NCBI GenBank assembly: GCA_964609085.1
Contig: CAZSRZ010000085.1
Span: forward strand, 1-22,820
Direction of reading: 5' to 3'
Origin: JANPLG01 sp964609085
GTDB taxonomy: Bacteria; Armatimonadota; SYMT01
Length of the DNA stretch: 22,820 nt
Shown here: positions 1-7,889 of the stretch, one piece after another
Layout of the letters: each line of letters begins with the position of its first letter
How positions within the stretch are numbered: the first letter of the stretch is position 1
Notes under the pieces: model-generated
Seen by the model: the letters and a program-made list of their open reading frames with translations, nothing else
What the model was told of the DNA's origin: nothing
The model's database searches: none
Made by a program: the position numbers and the translations under genes

Positions 1-20
1 ACACCGAATCCACGACCGCG

Positions 21-36
21 TTGGAAGCGCTTTCAA
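21..36. promoter_or_regulatory. LacI/GalR-family operator-like palindrome
   Basis: The 16-base sequence TTGGAAGCGCTTTCAA is an almost perfect palindrome; only one symmetric pair (positions 5 and 12 of the 16) fails to match. It has the central CG and flanking AAGCGCTT core typical of LacI/GalR-family operators, and it fits the CcpA cre consensus at nearly every position. It lies downstream of the stop of the beta-lactamase-like gene, so it would more likely serve a leftward gene outside the window than anything shown here. A chance palindrome is possible because no regulator or target gene is visible. Confidence 0.35.
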
Positions 37-77
37 GCGGGCGGAACCCCGCGCATCCGAGCCTGTCCGATGCGGGC

Positions 78-1289
78 TCACCCGACGGGAATCGACTCAG
101 CGAGCAGCCCTCGGAAGGTGCCTGAGACGTCGCCCCCGTTGGGGAACAGGCACCGCTGGATCATCATCACTGCGACAATGCCCCGGCTCGGAATCACCAG
201 CCCGTCGGTCCCAAAGGCACCACCGTGTCCGTAACCGACCAATTCCGGCGCGGATCCGGTGCCGGGCTGACGGAAGTGCTGCCACCCCAGGGCATAGGTG
301 AGCGGCTTCCCGCCGGCGGATTGCGGCTCCAGCATCGTGCGCACGGCCGCCGGTGAGAGGATGCGCTTACCGTCGAGTTCACCGCCGTTTAGCACCATCT
401 GGTAGAAGCGGGCCATGTCCGGCGCCGTGGAGAACAGCCCCCCGGACGGCTCGGGGGTGCGGCGGACGGTGGCGTCCTGAGTGATGAACGGGTTGTAGGC
501 CGGCACGATGGAGCCGGCGTTGGAGCCGGGCTGATAGGTCTTTGCCAGCCGACGTCGCTGTTCCTCGTTGGGGTGAAACGTCGTGTCGTTCATCCCCAAT
601 GGCCCGAAAACGCGCTCATCCAGGAAGCTGTCGAACGGCTTCCCGGAGACCACTTCCACGATCGCGCCAGCCACGGTGAGGCCGTAGCCGTACTCGTAGG
701 CGCTCCCCGGCTCGAACTCCAGCGGTCGGCCCAGCAACTGCTCCGCGTACGCCCGCAGGGGAATCGCCCCATCGTTGGGATTGCGTGGCGGCTGCGCCAG
801 CCCCGCGGTATGCGAAAGGAGTTGCCGCACGATGATCTCACGCTGGAGTGGACCTGTGCGCAGGCGTGCGTTCTTAAAGACCGGCAGGTACCGGGAGACG
901 GGGGCGTCGAGATCCACCTTCCCCTCATCCACCAGCACCATGAGCGATGTCGACGTGGTCGGCTTGGCCTGGGACGCGAGCCAGAACACGGAGTTGGGCC
1001 GCATCTTGCGGTGGGCCTCGATGTCGGCCTGTCCGACGGCCGCCAGATGGATCACCTCTCCGTGCTGCGCAATGAGCGTCACGGCCCCCGCAATCCGGCG
1101 CGTGGTCACCAGATCCAGCATCGCCGGGCGGATTTTCGCCAGGATGTCCGACCGTAGCCGGCCGTTCCCGCCGGGTTTCGACCCGGATGTCGCCCCGGTG
1201 TCCGTAGACGCCCAGCCCAGACGGCCCACGGCCATCCCGGACAAGAGCGAGGTGCCGGAAACCAGGATCTCGCGGCGATTGATGTTCAT
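78..1289 (-). CDS. Exported serine hydrolase of the beta-lactamase class C / EstB fold
   Basis: 403 residues, a normal length for this family of serine beta-lactamase-like esterases and peptidases, which act through an acyl-enzyme on the cell surface or in the periplasm. The N-terminus has a twin-arginine-like signal (NRREIL at residues 4-9, then a hydrophobic stretch). The catalytic SxxK is S106-Q-A-K109. The second motif, normally YxN, reads Y200-G-Y202 in the context FEPGSAYEYGYGLTVAG, and the third is H355-G-G. The replacement of Asn in motif two argues for an esterase or D-peptidase-like enzyme rather than a true beta-lactamase. The ATG start puts the Tat-like signal at residue 1; an AAAGG lies about 14 bases upstream, a weak Shine-Dalgarno. 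The gene upstream on the same strand, 95 bp away, encodes a small membrane protein, so the two may be co-transcribed. The substrate cannot be told from sequence. Confidence 0.9.
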   Translation of the reverse strand: MNINRREILVSGTSLLSGMAVGRLGWASTDTGATSGSKPGGNGRLRSDILAKIRPAMLDLVTTRRIAGAVTLIAQHGEVIHLAAVGQADIEAHRKMRPNSVFWLASQAKPTTSTSLMVLVDEGKVDLDAPVSRYLPVFKNARLRTGPLQREIIVRQLLSHTAGLAQPPRNPNDGAIPLRAYAEQLLGRPLEFEPGSAYEYGYGLTVAGAIVEVVSGKPFDSFLDERVFGPLGMNDTTFHPNEEQRRRLAKTYQPGSNAGSIVPAYNPFITQDATVRRTPEPSGGLFSTAPDMARFYQMVLNGGELDGKRILSPAAVRTMLEPQSAGGKPLTYALGWQHFRQPGTGSAPELVGYGHGGAFGTDGLVIPSRGIVAVMMIQRCLFPNGGDVSGTFRGLLAESIPVG

Positions 1290-1384
1290 CGGTCAGGGAC
1301 CTTTCGAGATCCGAACGCAAGCGGAGGGTCCGAAGTCATCGAACGCTATCACAGGCATGGCGGGCAGGTGCCCGGAGACCCGCG

Positions 1385-1657
1385 TTAGCCGGGAGGGAAG
1401 CGGCGGTGCCAGAAGTAGAGAACCAACGACCCGAGGCCGGCGAAGCGGTAACCTGGGTCGATGTACTTCTCCACCACGTAGAAACAGAAGTAGTAGAGCC
1501 GGCAGAAGGAACTGATCGCCACCACCAGAAGAAAGGCGACGCGGAGAGAGGGGTGCTCGCATAGGAGCACGCCGGACGACACCAGCCCCGCCACCAGAAA
1601 CAGCGCCGCCTTCAGGTACATCAGGCGCGGGTCCTTCAGATCGCCAAACAGATTCAC
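1385..1657 (-). CDS. Small conserved-looking integral membrane protein (90 aa)
   Basis: I chose the GTG at 1655-1657 because GGGAGGA sits about 8 bases upstream, and because the protein then begins VNLFGDLKDPRLMYLK. The frame stays open further upstream to 1837, but that part has no hydrophobic pattern and looks non-coding. The 90-residue product has two clear hydrophobic helices (about residues 14-29 and 37-56) and a polar C-terminal tail with the striking motif YIDPGYRFAGLG near residues 65-76. From memory, similar short proteins occur widely in Planctomycetota as uncharacterised membrane proteins; I have no function for it. It could form a two-gene unit with the downstream hydrolase gene. 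The ATG at internal residue 13 (MYLK) is a less likely start because it lacks a nearby ribosome site. Confidence 0.7.
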   Translation of the reverse strand: MNLFGDLKDPRLMYLKAALFLVAGLVSSGVLLCEHPSLRVAFLLVVAISSFCRLYYFCFYVVEKYIDPGYRFAGLGSLVLYFWHRRFPPG

Positions 1658-1839
1658 AGCATCGGTCCTCCCGTCACGGATCTCCGGTAGACCGGCGGGC
1701 AGCTTCGGGCCTACAATCACCCTGACGACCGTAGTGGCGTTGGGGAAGGCCACCCTCGAAGGAGTCCGGCCGAAGACGACGTCGTCGGGTTCCCTCGAAC
1801 GCAGGCGCAGACCTCCCTGTTTCGGACCGGAGCCCACAC

Positions 1840-2529
1840 GTGCAGAAGCTGACCGCCCACCTCCGGACCGCCCACGCGGCCACCGCCCGCACCGTCCGCG
1901 AGCCGTTCAACACGCTGTCGCATGGGCTGGGCGCATTGCTCGCCGTGGCGGGGATGGTTCTGCTGATCGTGTGGACGGCCAGCAAGCCCTGGCACGTGGT
2001 CGGCTTCAGCATCTACGGTGCCAGCCTGGTGGTGCTCTTTCTGGCCAGTGCGCTGTTCCATGGCCTCCACGCTCACCCGCGACGCATCGCACAGCTTCTC
2101 GCCTTCGATCAGATCGCCATTTACCTGCTGGTCGCCGGCACCTACACGCCGATTTGCCTGGTGCCGCTGCGCGGGCCGTGGGGCTGGAGCCTGCTCGGTG
2201 TCGTTTGGGGCCTGGCCATAACCGGCATCACGCTGCGAGTCGCCTGGAGTCGGTGCCCGCAGTGGGTGCACCTGGCGCTCTACCTGATCATGGGCTGGCT
2301 TGCCGTGATCGCCTTCGTGCCGATCACGACCTCTCTTCCCGCCGCGGCCATCCTCTGGCTCGTTGCCGGCGGCCTGGCCTACACTGTCGGTGCGGTTGTG
2401 TTCGCGGTGCAGCGACCGCGTTTGTGGCCGGGTTTCTTCAGTTCGCACGAGCTTTGGCACGTATTCGTGCTCGGCGGCAGCGCCTGCCACTTCGTGCTGA
2501 TGGCGGGATTCGTCACCCGGCTCGGCTAG
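1840..2529 (+). CDS. Hemolysin III / PAQR-family membrane protein
   Basis: 229 residues with about seven hydrophobic segments, the usual length for bacterial HlyIII/YqfA proteins, which share the PAQR (progestin and adipoQ receptor) fold and sit in the inner membrane. The family signature EPFNTLSHGLGA is at residues 21-32. The presumed zinc-site residues are all present: S70 and H74 (SALFH), D90, and H203-x3-H207 (SSHELWH), with another His at 217. PAQR enzymes are thought to be zinc-dependent hydrolases acting on lipids or amides. The hemolysin label is historical, and the physiological role of bacterial members is uncertain. The start is GTG at 1840 with no strong ribosome site. It diverges from the small membrane protein across 182 bp and converges with the ankyrin gene, whose stop lies only 4 bp away. 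Confidence 0.92.
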   Translation: MQKLTAHLRTAHAATARTVREPFNTLSHGLGALLAVAGMVLLIVWTASKPWHVVGFSIYGASLVVLFLASALFHGLHAHPRRIAQLLAFDQIAIYLLVAGTYTPICLVPLRGPWGWSLLGVVWGLAITGITLRVAWSRCPQWVHLALYLIMGWLAVIAFVPITTSLPAAAILWLVAGGLAYTVGAVVFAVQRPRLWPGFFSSHELWHVFVLGGSACHFVLMAGFVTRLG

Positions 2530-2533
2530 CCCA

Positions 2534-3076
2534 TCAGGTGGGCTTCTTGAGCGATTCCAGGTAACGGAACACCTCTGCGGCCTGCTCCCCGCCTGCTTTT
2601 GCGTGGGCGAGCAGCGGAATCCCGTGAGGCCCCCGGGCATCAATCAGCGCCGGTCGCGCCGCCAGCACGGACTTAACGGCGTCCAGATGCCCCAGCATCG
2701 CCGCGGCGAAGATGTCGATTCGCGCCCCTTTTTCCAGCAGGAACTCGGCGATATCCCGGCGACCGATGTGGGAGGCACCGCCGAGCGCCGACTCCCAGTC
2801 TCCGCCACCCCAATCGACCGTGGCGTTCAGGATCGTCGGGTCTTTCTCGTACAGCCGCTTCACGAGGTCCAGGTCGTAGTGGGCAAAGATAACGAAATCC
2901 TGAACAAAGGTCGGACCGAGCTTCGGCTTGCGGGCGCGCGGGGTAAACTTGGGCGCGGGGTAGTCGCGCTCCGGCTCCTGAACGGGATCCACCGCGCGGG
3001 CCTCCGGCGAGGTTGCGACGACGGCTGCGCCCGCAAGGATGGCCGGTAGTCCGCGGCGCGTAATCAGATGCCTCAT
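2534..3076 (-). CDS. Exported ankyrin-repeat protein
   Basis: 180 residues. The N-terminus MRHLITRRGLPAILAG is followed by a hydrophobic run and SPEARA, which resembles a twin-arginine signal with an AxA cleavage site near residue 28. Residues about 60-145 hold two to three ankyrin-like helix pairs, for example DIAEFLLEKGARID at 108-121 and HLDAVKSVLAARPALIDARG at 130-149, with the usual spacing of 30-33 residues. Ankyrin repeats are protein-binding scaffolds, so no enzymatic role is implied. ATG at 3074-3076 is supported by GGGGAGGA about 6 bases upstream. It diverges from the PA-IL-like lectin gene across 178 bp, so the two may share a control region, but nothing in the sequence proves joint function. 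Confidence 0.85.
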   Translation of the reverse strand: MRHLITRRGLPAILAGAAVVATSPEARAVDPVQEPERDYPAPKFTPRARKPKLGPTFVQDFVIFAHYDLDLVKRLYEKDPTILNATVDWGGGDWESALGGASHIGRRDIAEFLLEKGARIDIFAAAMLGHLDAVKSVLAARPALIDARGPHGIPLLAHAKAGGEQAAEVFRYLESLKKPT

Positions 3077-3101
3077 AGCCGTTCCTCCCCGGCCGAAGTA
3101 C

Positions 3102-3134
3102 GCCGGTATGCCAGGTTCTCCATTGCCATACGGC
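3102..3134. promoter_or_regulatory. Imperfect inverted repeat in a divergent promoter region
   Basis: GCCGGTATG at 3102-3110 can pair with CATACGGC at 3127-3134, giving eight base pairs with one bulged G and a 16-base loop. It lies about 26 bases upstream of the ankyrin-gene start, between two divergent genes. It could be an operator or a leader hairpin, but a repeat this short may be chance. Confidence 0.2.
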
Positions 3135-3254
3135 CCGCCTTCCCAAAGCTCACCCCGCGGCTGGTCGATGGTCCCAGGGTCTGAGTGCGTTCACGACGAA
3201 CTGTCTCCTGCCCTGCTCAAGCCGATCAGGGGTCCCCATGCAGGAGTCCGCCCC

Positions 3255-4250
3255 ATGAACTACCGCCTCCCCGCCTCACTGGTCGCGCTGCTCTGCGCCG
3301 CGTTTCTGTTGCAGCCGAGGGAATTGCCGGCGGCGTCGGAGACGCAACTCCTCGTCCTGACCACCGAGGGTCGTCGAATTGAAGGCGCCTGCTCAACCGC
3401 TTCCTTGACGATTGACGCCGACGGCCGCAGCCGGCGAGTGGGGATGCGGGAGCTCCTATCCTTCCACTCGGCCGCCCCCGCCACTCCCGGCGAGTCGGCA
3501 CGAATCGCCGCCGGTTTGGCCGCCGCAGGCGGTCCGGACCGAAAGACCGCCGACGTGGCACTCGAGGCGCTGGTCGACATCGGCCTGCCGGTGGTGTCGC
3601 CCCTGCTCGCCGGCTACAAGGACACGGACGCCCGCGAACCCCAGCCCCTCTACCGCCTCTTCGGACACATCCTACCCGGCTATGCCGATGGTCTGAACCG
3701 CGGGCTCGACCTGATCCGTCTCGCGGGTGGGGAGATCCTGCGTGGAAAACTGCAGCCAGTTGAACTCCGCATCCGAACGGCGAGTGGCACCGAAGAGCGG
3801 GTTTCGGGCTCCACCCTTCGCCGGCTCGCAGTCCGTCGAGCGAAAGTGGAGAGGAGCTTTGAACTGAGGGCGCTGCAGGACTGCACCTATGTCTCCTGGC
3901 TGGACACCGGCGTGGGTCTGACCGCCGCAACCCGGCTGCGCTCCGACAGCTCCGGCCTCGTTCGGCTTTCGTTCGACGAGGACGGGTGGGCCAGCGATCC
4001 GGACGGAATCAAGGATCCGCTGCCGGGGAAGCGCCGGCTGCAGGAGGGATTCCGGTGGGGGGCAATCCTCGGTCGCGTCGGCGCCATGGGGGAACGCTGG
4101 CTTGTGGGTGCCCATCTGAGCCGGGGCGACCTCCCGGGTGGCCGCCTCTACTTCGTCATCAACGACAATGAGCACTGGCAGAACAACATCGGCAGCTTCC
4201 GCACCCGCCTGCTCGCTACCGATGCCTACGATCTCGGCGACCCAGGCTAA
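3255..4250 (+). CDS. Secreted protein with a C-terminal PA-IL (LecA)-like lectin domain
   Basis: 331 residues from the ATG at 3255. An upstream open stretch back to 3039 was rejected because this ATG starts a good Sec signal (hydrophobic residues 5-20, PAAS near 25-28) and has AGGAG about 10 bases before it. Residues 30-75 and 155-195 look like two related beta-rich modules (for example GGEILRGKLQPVELRIRTASG), separated by a helical, HEAT-like stretch at 95-150. Residues about 210-320 resemble the PA-IL galactose lectin of Pseudomonas: WLDTG (215-219), GWAS (244-247), GAILGRVG (269-276), YFVIND (299-304) and NNIGSF (310-315). In PA-IL the matching YND and GNNSGSF segments hold the calcium ligands, so D304, N310 and N311 are candidates here. 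Sugar binding at the cell surface is inferred. The N-terminal half I do not recognise. Confidence 0.8.
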   Translation: MNYRLPASLVALLCAAFLLQPRELPAASETQLLVLTTEGRRIEGACSTASLTIDADGRSRRVGMRELLSFHSAAPATPGESARIAAGLAAAGGPDRKTADVALEALVDIGLPVVSPLLAGYKDTDAREPQPLYRLFGHILPGYADGLNRGLDLIRLAGGEILRGKLQPVELRIRTASGTEERVSGSTLRRLAVRRAKVERSFELRALQDCTYVSWLDTGVGLTAATRLRSDSSGLVRLSFDEDGWASDPDGIKDPLPGKRRLQEGFRWGAILGRVGAMGERWLVGAHLSRGDLPGGRLYFVINDNEHWQNNIGSFRTRLLATDAYDLGDPG

Positions 4251-4266
4251 GGAGTCGGGGCGCGCA

Positions 4267-5550
4267 TCAGGGCTTGCCGGGCAATAGCCGCAGGTTCATC
4301 CGCACGGGCCGGGTCTGTTCGGCGATTCGCGCGGTCAGCGGGGCGGCCAGCCGCAATGCCTCGGCGAGAGGCTTGCCTTTTGGCGTATCCGGCCGCTTAT
4401 GGCCGGCGGCGTCCAGGTAAGCGCCACCCAGCAATCGTTCCCGTCGGCGGATGAACTCCAGCACCTCGCGGGCGCGACGGTTCGCCGTCAACTCCGAGAA
4501 TCGGGTCAGGTCCACGCCTGCTTCGAGCGCTTCGCCGGTAACCGTCGCCAGGCGCAAACTGTCCTCGTACAGGTCGTAGTTTCCCTCGAGCCCGATCACC
4601 TTCAAGGTAAATCGGCTGAAGCGGTCGACGAGCTTCGTCTCCTTCAGCAGCGGTCCCTTCCACTCCGGGTCGATCGGCAGGGGGAGCGCGGTCTGCCAGC
4701 GGAAGCTCCAACCGCCGTCCGTCTGACGCAGCCGATCAACTCCTGGGGAAGCCGTTCGCTGGAGCACGTCCACGGATGCGGCACCCGCCTCGGAGGTGAC
4801 GCCGAGCCGATCCAGCAAGGCGTGCGTCAGCAGCCAGCCCCCAGCGGGGTTGGGGTGCACGCCGTCCGCGGCCAGGGTGTAGGTTGGCTCATTGAACCTG
4901 GCTGCCTCCATGTAGCGACGAATGAACGTGTGCGCATCGGCGACCCGGACGCCCTGCTCCTCCAGCCCCAGCAGCCACGCCGAGTACCGCGCCAGCACGT
5001 CGTCGTACCCCGAGTAGGGCCGCACCCATGAGAAATTCGTCGCCGTGATGGGTTGCGTCTTGTCGCCAAGTGGTTCGGCGTCAAACATCGAGGGCGTCAC
5101 GAGGATGATCTCAGCCCCCGCTGCGCGCACTTTCGCGACCAGCGAGAGAATGCCCTCGGAGAACTTGAGAAACCGGTCGCGCGAGTAGGGGTGGTAGATC
5201 CCGTCGTTCATTCCGTAACAGGCGACGACCACCGACGGCTTCAACGTCTTCAGCACGCGATCCAGCCGCTCGTGGACGTTGGGACGGGGCCAGGGATGGT
5301 CCGGCTCCGAAAGGCCGGATACCGTTTCGCTCGGCAGCCCCAGATTGAGCACTTCTACGCCGAGATCCGGGTACCGCGTCTGCATGTAGGCATCGAAGTA
5401 CTGAACGTAAGGTCCGGCATAGGTGATGCTGTCACCCAGGAAGACGATACGCCGTCCCGGCCCGAAAGGCGCCGGCGTTGTCGGCTCCGCGGCCCCGGCC
5501 ATGGCGGCGACGACAAGCATCAAGACGAAGCCCAGCACCAACCGGTACAT
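4267..5550 (-). CDS. Exported SGNH/GDSL-family hydrolase
   Basis: 427 residues from the ATG at 5548-5550, preceded by GAGAGG 3-8 bases upstream. An earlier in-frame start at 5625 would put 25 charged residues before the signal peptide and was rejected. The Sec signal is MYRLVLGFVLMLVVAAMAGAA. All four SGNH blocks are present: FLGDS with nucleophile S41, a glycine block at NLGLPSETV (69-77), GMND with N115, and DGVHP with D229 and H232. The catalytic domain ends near residue 255. The remaining 170 residues form a beta-rich then helical tail with no motif I know. Family members are esterases or carbohydrate deacetylases; the substrate here is unknown. The gene diverges from the dimethylformamidase-like gene across 150 bp. 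From memory, GMNDGIY-type members are frequent in Planctomycetota. Confidence 0.9.
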   Translation of the reverse strand: MYRLVLGFVLMLVVAAMAGAAEPTTPAPFGPGRRIVFLGDSITYAGPYVQYFDAYMQTRYPDLGVEVLNLGLPSETVSGLSEPDHPWPRPNVHERLDRVLKTLKPSVVVACYGMNDGIYHPYSRDRFLKFSEGILSLVAKVRAAGAEIILVTPSMFDAEPLGDKTQPITATNFSWVRPYSGYDDVLARYSAWLLGLEEQGVRVADAHTFIRRYMEAARFNEPTYTLAADGVHPNPAGGWLLTHALLDRLGVTSEAGAASVDVLQRTASPGVDRLRQTDGGWSFRWQTALPLPIDPEWKGPLLKETKLVDRFSRFTLKVIGLEGNYDLYEDSLRLATVTGEALEAGVDLTRFSELTANRRAREVLEFIRRRERLLGGAYLDAAGHKRPDTPKGKPLAEALRLAAPLTARIAEQTRPVRMNLRLLPGKP

Positions 5551-5700
5551 CCACCTCTCCCCGCCGAACACGTCCGGCCCACTCGCGGCTATTCCGCGTC
5601 GAGGCGTCCGCGCCCTCCCTGCCACGGTTCGCCGGACCGCAACTCCCGGACTGGGCCCCGACCCGGTTAGGGAATTGCCGCCTTCGGGGGGAACGGGCGA

Positions 5701-7365
5701 GTGCCGGGTTTCATGTTCCCGGCGGTGCAGGCGGCGGAGGTGAAGATGTTGCTCGGGACCGTGAGTGATGAGCGCTTCGTCGCGCTAGCGGGGGCACAGG
5801 TGGAGATCGACGACGGCTCCGGTGCTGATCCCCTGGTGCTCACGAGTTCTCCGAGGGGCGGTCTGTACGCCACGTTGACGCCCGGCGAGTACCGGATCTC
5901 CCTGGCCTGCGCCGGGTATGGCCCAAAGGTAGTTCACTGCCGCCTCGGCTCGGAGCCGGTGCATTTCCGCTTGTTGTCCAACCGCCTGCTGGGCTACGTG
6001 TGGCCCAAGTGGGCGCGCGGCGGAGAGACGGGCGAATACCGCGTGCATTCCATGGGAGCCTACCGCCTCACCCTCTGGCGGTACGGCCGGTACCGCGAGC
6101 AGGTGAGCCTGCTGGGTTGGTTGGACGAGCACGGACCGAACGCCAACCAGCAGGTTCTCCCGGACAGCATCACCGGCGACATCAGCCAGGTCGGGGCACA
6201 GTGGAATCTGCACGGGCACCGCACAGCACACCTCTCCCAACGGGTGATCGCCCCGGAGAGAAGCGGTCTTTACTTCTTTCGGGCGGAGGGGGAGAGCGGC
6301 GAGTTCTTCTCGTTCCCATGGGTGGTGGCCCCCGCCTCGCCGCGGGCCCAGGTCGCGGTGCTCGCCGCCACGAACAACTGGAACGCCTACAACAACTTCG
6401 GCGGTCGGAGCAACTACATCCACGCGGCCGGACTGCCGTCCCTGCCCACGGTGAATGCCCGGCTCGAGCTGCCGCGCTACCAGGCAGGCGGGGCCTACCC
6501 GGAATGGCGTCGGCCGAACGACGCCTACCCGCCGCTCTCCTTTGATCGCCCCGAGCCGAACAATACAGTGGGACGCGACGAGGAGGTGTCGGACCCGATC
6601 CGCGGACGTCAACAGTGCCACCTCGCCGCTGCGGAGTGGCGCCTGTTGGCGTGGATGGAGCGAGAGGGCTACGACTACGATCTCTATGCCGAAGGGCAGC
6701 TCCATTCTGGCGAACTGAACCTGGATGCCTACAAAGTCCTGGTGCTGAGCACCCATCCGGAGTACTGGTCGGCGGCGATGTACGATCGGGTGAAAGCCTG
6801 GGTGTTCGACCGGGGCGGGAAGCTGATGTACCTGGGCGGCAACGGGCTGAACTGTGAGGTGGAGCTGCCGGGCGACGGCACCATGCGGTGCCGGACGCAG
6901 GTGCTGGGGCACGGTGGTGTCCCGGACCCCGCCGGTGGCCTAGCTCCGGAGAGCCGGTTCGGTCGCACCCATGAATCCGAAGCCAACCTGCTGGGGGTCG
7001 TCTTCACTGAGGCGGGGGTGATGACGGCCGCGCCGTACGAGGTGCTGGAGCCCGATCACTGGGTCTTCCGTGGATCCGGTCTGGCGGCGGGGGACCTATT
7101 CGGGAGGGTGAGTTTGCACGAGCGGATCCCCGGCGGAGCCTCCGGCCACGAGACGGACAAGCGAAGCCCGTCTTCCCCCGAGGGAACCATTCTGCTCGCG
7201 CGGGGATTGAATCCGGGTGAGGGAGGCGCCGAGATCGTCCTTCACGAAACAGGGAGCGGAGGCGCGGTGTTTTCGGTCGGGTCTATCACCTGGCCCGCGT
7301 GCATCCTGGTGGATCCGGGGGTGAGCAGCGTGACCGGAAACGTGCTCGACCGTTTCCTGAGTTGA
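5701..7365 (+). CDS. N,N-dimethylformamidase large-subunit-like protein with N-terminal beta-sandwich
   Basis: 554 residues. The start is taken as GTG 5701, with a G-rich GGGGGGA about 9 bases upstream; the in-frame ATG at 5713 is an alternative. Residues 13-90 resemble a carboxypeptidase-regulatory-like sandwich (GTVSDERFVALAGAQV, LTPGEYRISLACAGY). Residues about 95-553 match the dimethylformamidase beta-subunit type: NNWNAYNNFGGRSNY at 225-239, and HPEYW at 352-356 followed by GGKLMYLGGNGLN at 372-384. In the characterised enzyme an iron atom is held by two tyrosines and a glutamate in such motifs, so Y230 or Y239 and E354 are candidate ligands. No small (alpha) subunit gene is nearby. A role as an amidase on an unknown substrate is inference; many homologues are annotated only by similarity. 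Confidence 0.8.
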   Translation: MPGFMFPAVQAAEVKMLLGTVSDERFVALAGAQVEIDDGSGADPLVLTSSPRGGLYATLTPGEYRISLACAGYGPKVVHCRLGSEPVHFRLLSNRLLGYVWPKWARGGETGEYRVHSMGAYRLTLWRYGRYREQVSLLGWLDEHGPNANQQVLPDSITGDISQVGAQWNLHGHRTAHLSQRVIAPERSGLYFFRAEGESGEFFSFPWVVAPASPRAQVAVLAATNNWNAYNNFGGRSNYIHAAGLPSLPTVNARLELPRYQAGGAYPEWRRPNDAYPPLSFDRPEPNNTVGRDEEVSDPIRGRQQCHLAAAEWRLLAWMEREGYDYDLYAEGQLHSGELNLDAYKVLVLSTHPEYWSAAMYDRVKAWVFDRGGKLMYLGGNGLNCEVELPGDGTMRCRTQVLGHGGVPDPAGGLAPESRFGRTHESEANLLGVVFTEAGVMTAAPYEVLEPDHWVFRGSGLAAGDLFGRVSLHERIPGGASGHETDKRSPSSPEGTILLARGLNPGEGGAEIVLHETGSGGAVFSVGSITWPACILVDPGVSSVTGNVLDRFLS

Positions 7366-7429
7366 CCGGGTGAGCTGCGTCCGATGGCGGGCTCGGCCGA
7401 TAACCTAACTGGAGAAGGAGTTTGGCAAA

Positions 7430-7852
7430 ATGATTCGACGTTCCCTCATCGCAGTCGCGCTTGCTGTCGCCGCCGTCGCGGGCACGGCAGCCGCCGGCCC
7501 CACGAAGATCGCCTGGCAGAGAAACTACGACAAAGGCCAGGCGCTGGCTCGCAAGGCCGGCAAGCCGATGATGATCGACTTCTATACGGACTGGTGCGGG
7601 TGGTGTAAGGAGCTCGACAAGAAGACCTGGCCGGATAAGCGGGTGGTCAAGTCCGCGCAGCAGTTTGTGGCGATCAAGCTGGATGCGGAGAAGGAAGGCC
7701 GAGCCCTGGCGCAGCGCTTCAACGTGCGGGGCTATCCCTACATCCTGTTCTTGAAGAGCGACGGCAGCAAGATCGGGGAGATCCCCGGCTACGGACCGCC
7801 CGAGAAGATCGCTCCCGAGCTGAACCGAATCGCAGCGCTCGCGCGCAAGTGA
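7430..7852 (+). CDS. Periplasmic thioredoxin-fold protein, CGWC motif
   Basis: 140 residues with a Sec signal peptide (residues 1-22, ending GTAAAG). The thioredoxin fold is marked by FYTDWCGWCK at 51-60, with redox cysteines C56 and C59, and the cis-proline P103 in RGYPYILFL. The sequence around the active site and the length are those of the Thioredoxin_7/DsbD-gamma-like group: small exported disulfide reductases or oxidases, or thioredoxin-like carriers. The partner is unknown. AAGGAG lies about 9 bases before the ATG. It sits 64 bp after the dimethylformamidase-like gene and 37 bp before the ProA-like gene on the same strand, so the three may be one transcript, although their functions are not obviously linked. 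Confidence 0.93.
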   Translation: MIRRSLIAVALAVAAVAGTAAAGPTKIAWQRNYDKGQALARKAGKPMMIDFYTDWCGWCKELDKKTWPDKRVVKSAQQFVAIKLDAEKEGRALAQRFNVRGYPYILFLKSDGSKIGEIPGYGPPEKIAPELNRIAALARK

Positions 7853-7889
7853 ACCGGTCCGCGGCGATGCCTCTTCAAGCTGGCGGGGG

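Noticed and set aside
1658..1837. Upstream extension of the small membrane protein frame
   Set aside because: No hydrophobic or conserved pattern, and the strong ribosome site points to the GTG at 1657.
1717..2643. 308-codon minus-strand open frame
   Set aside because: Antisense to the hemolysin III gene, which has all family residues; the product is hydrophilic noise.
5785..6912. 375-codon minus-strand open frame
   Set aside because: Lies wholly opposite the dimethylformamidase-like gene and lacks motifs.
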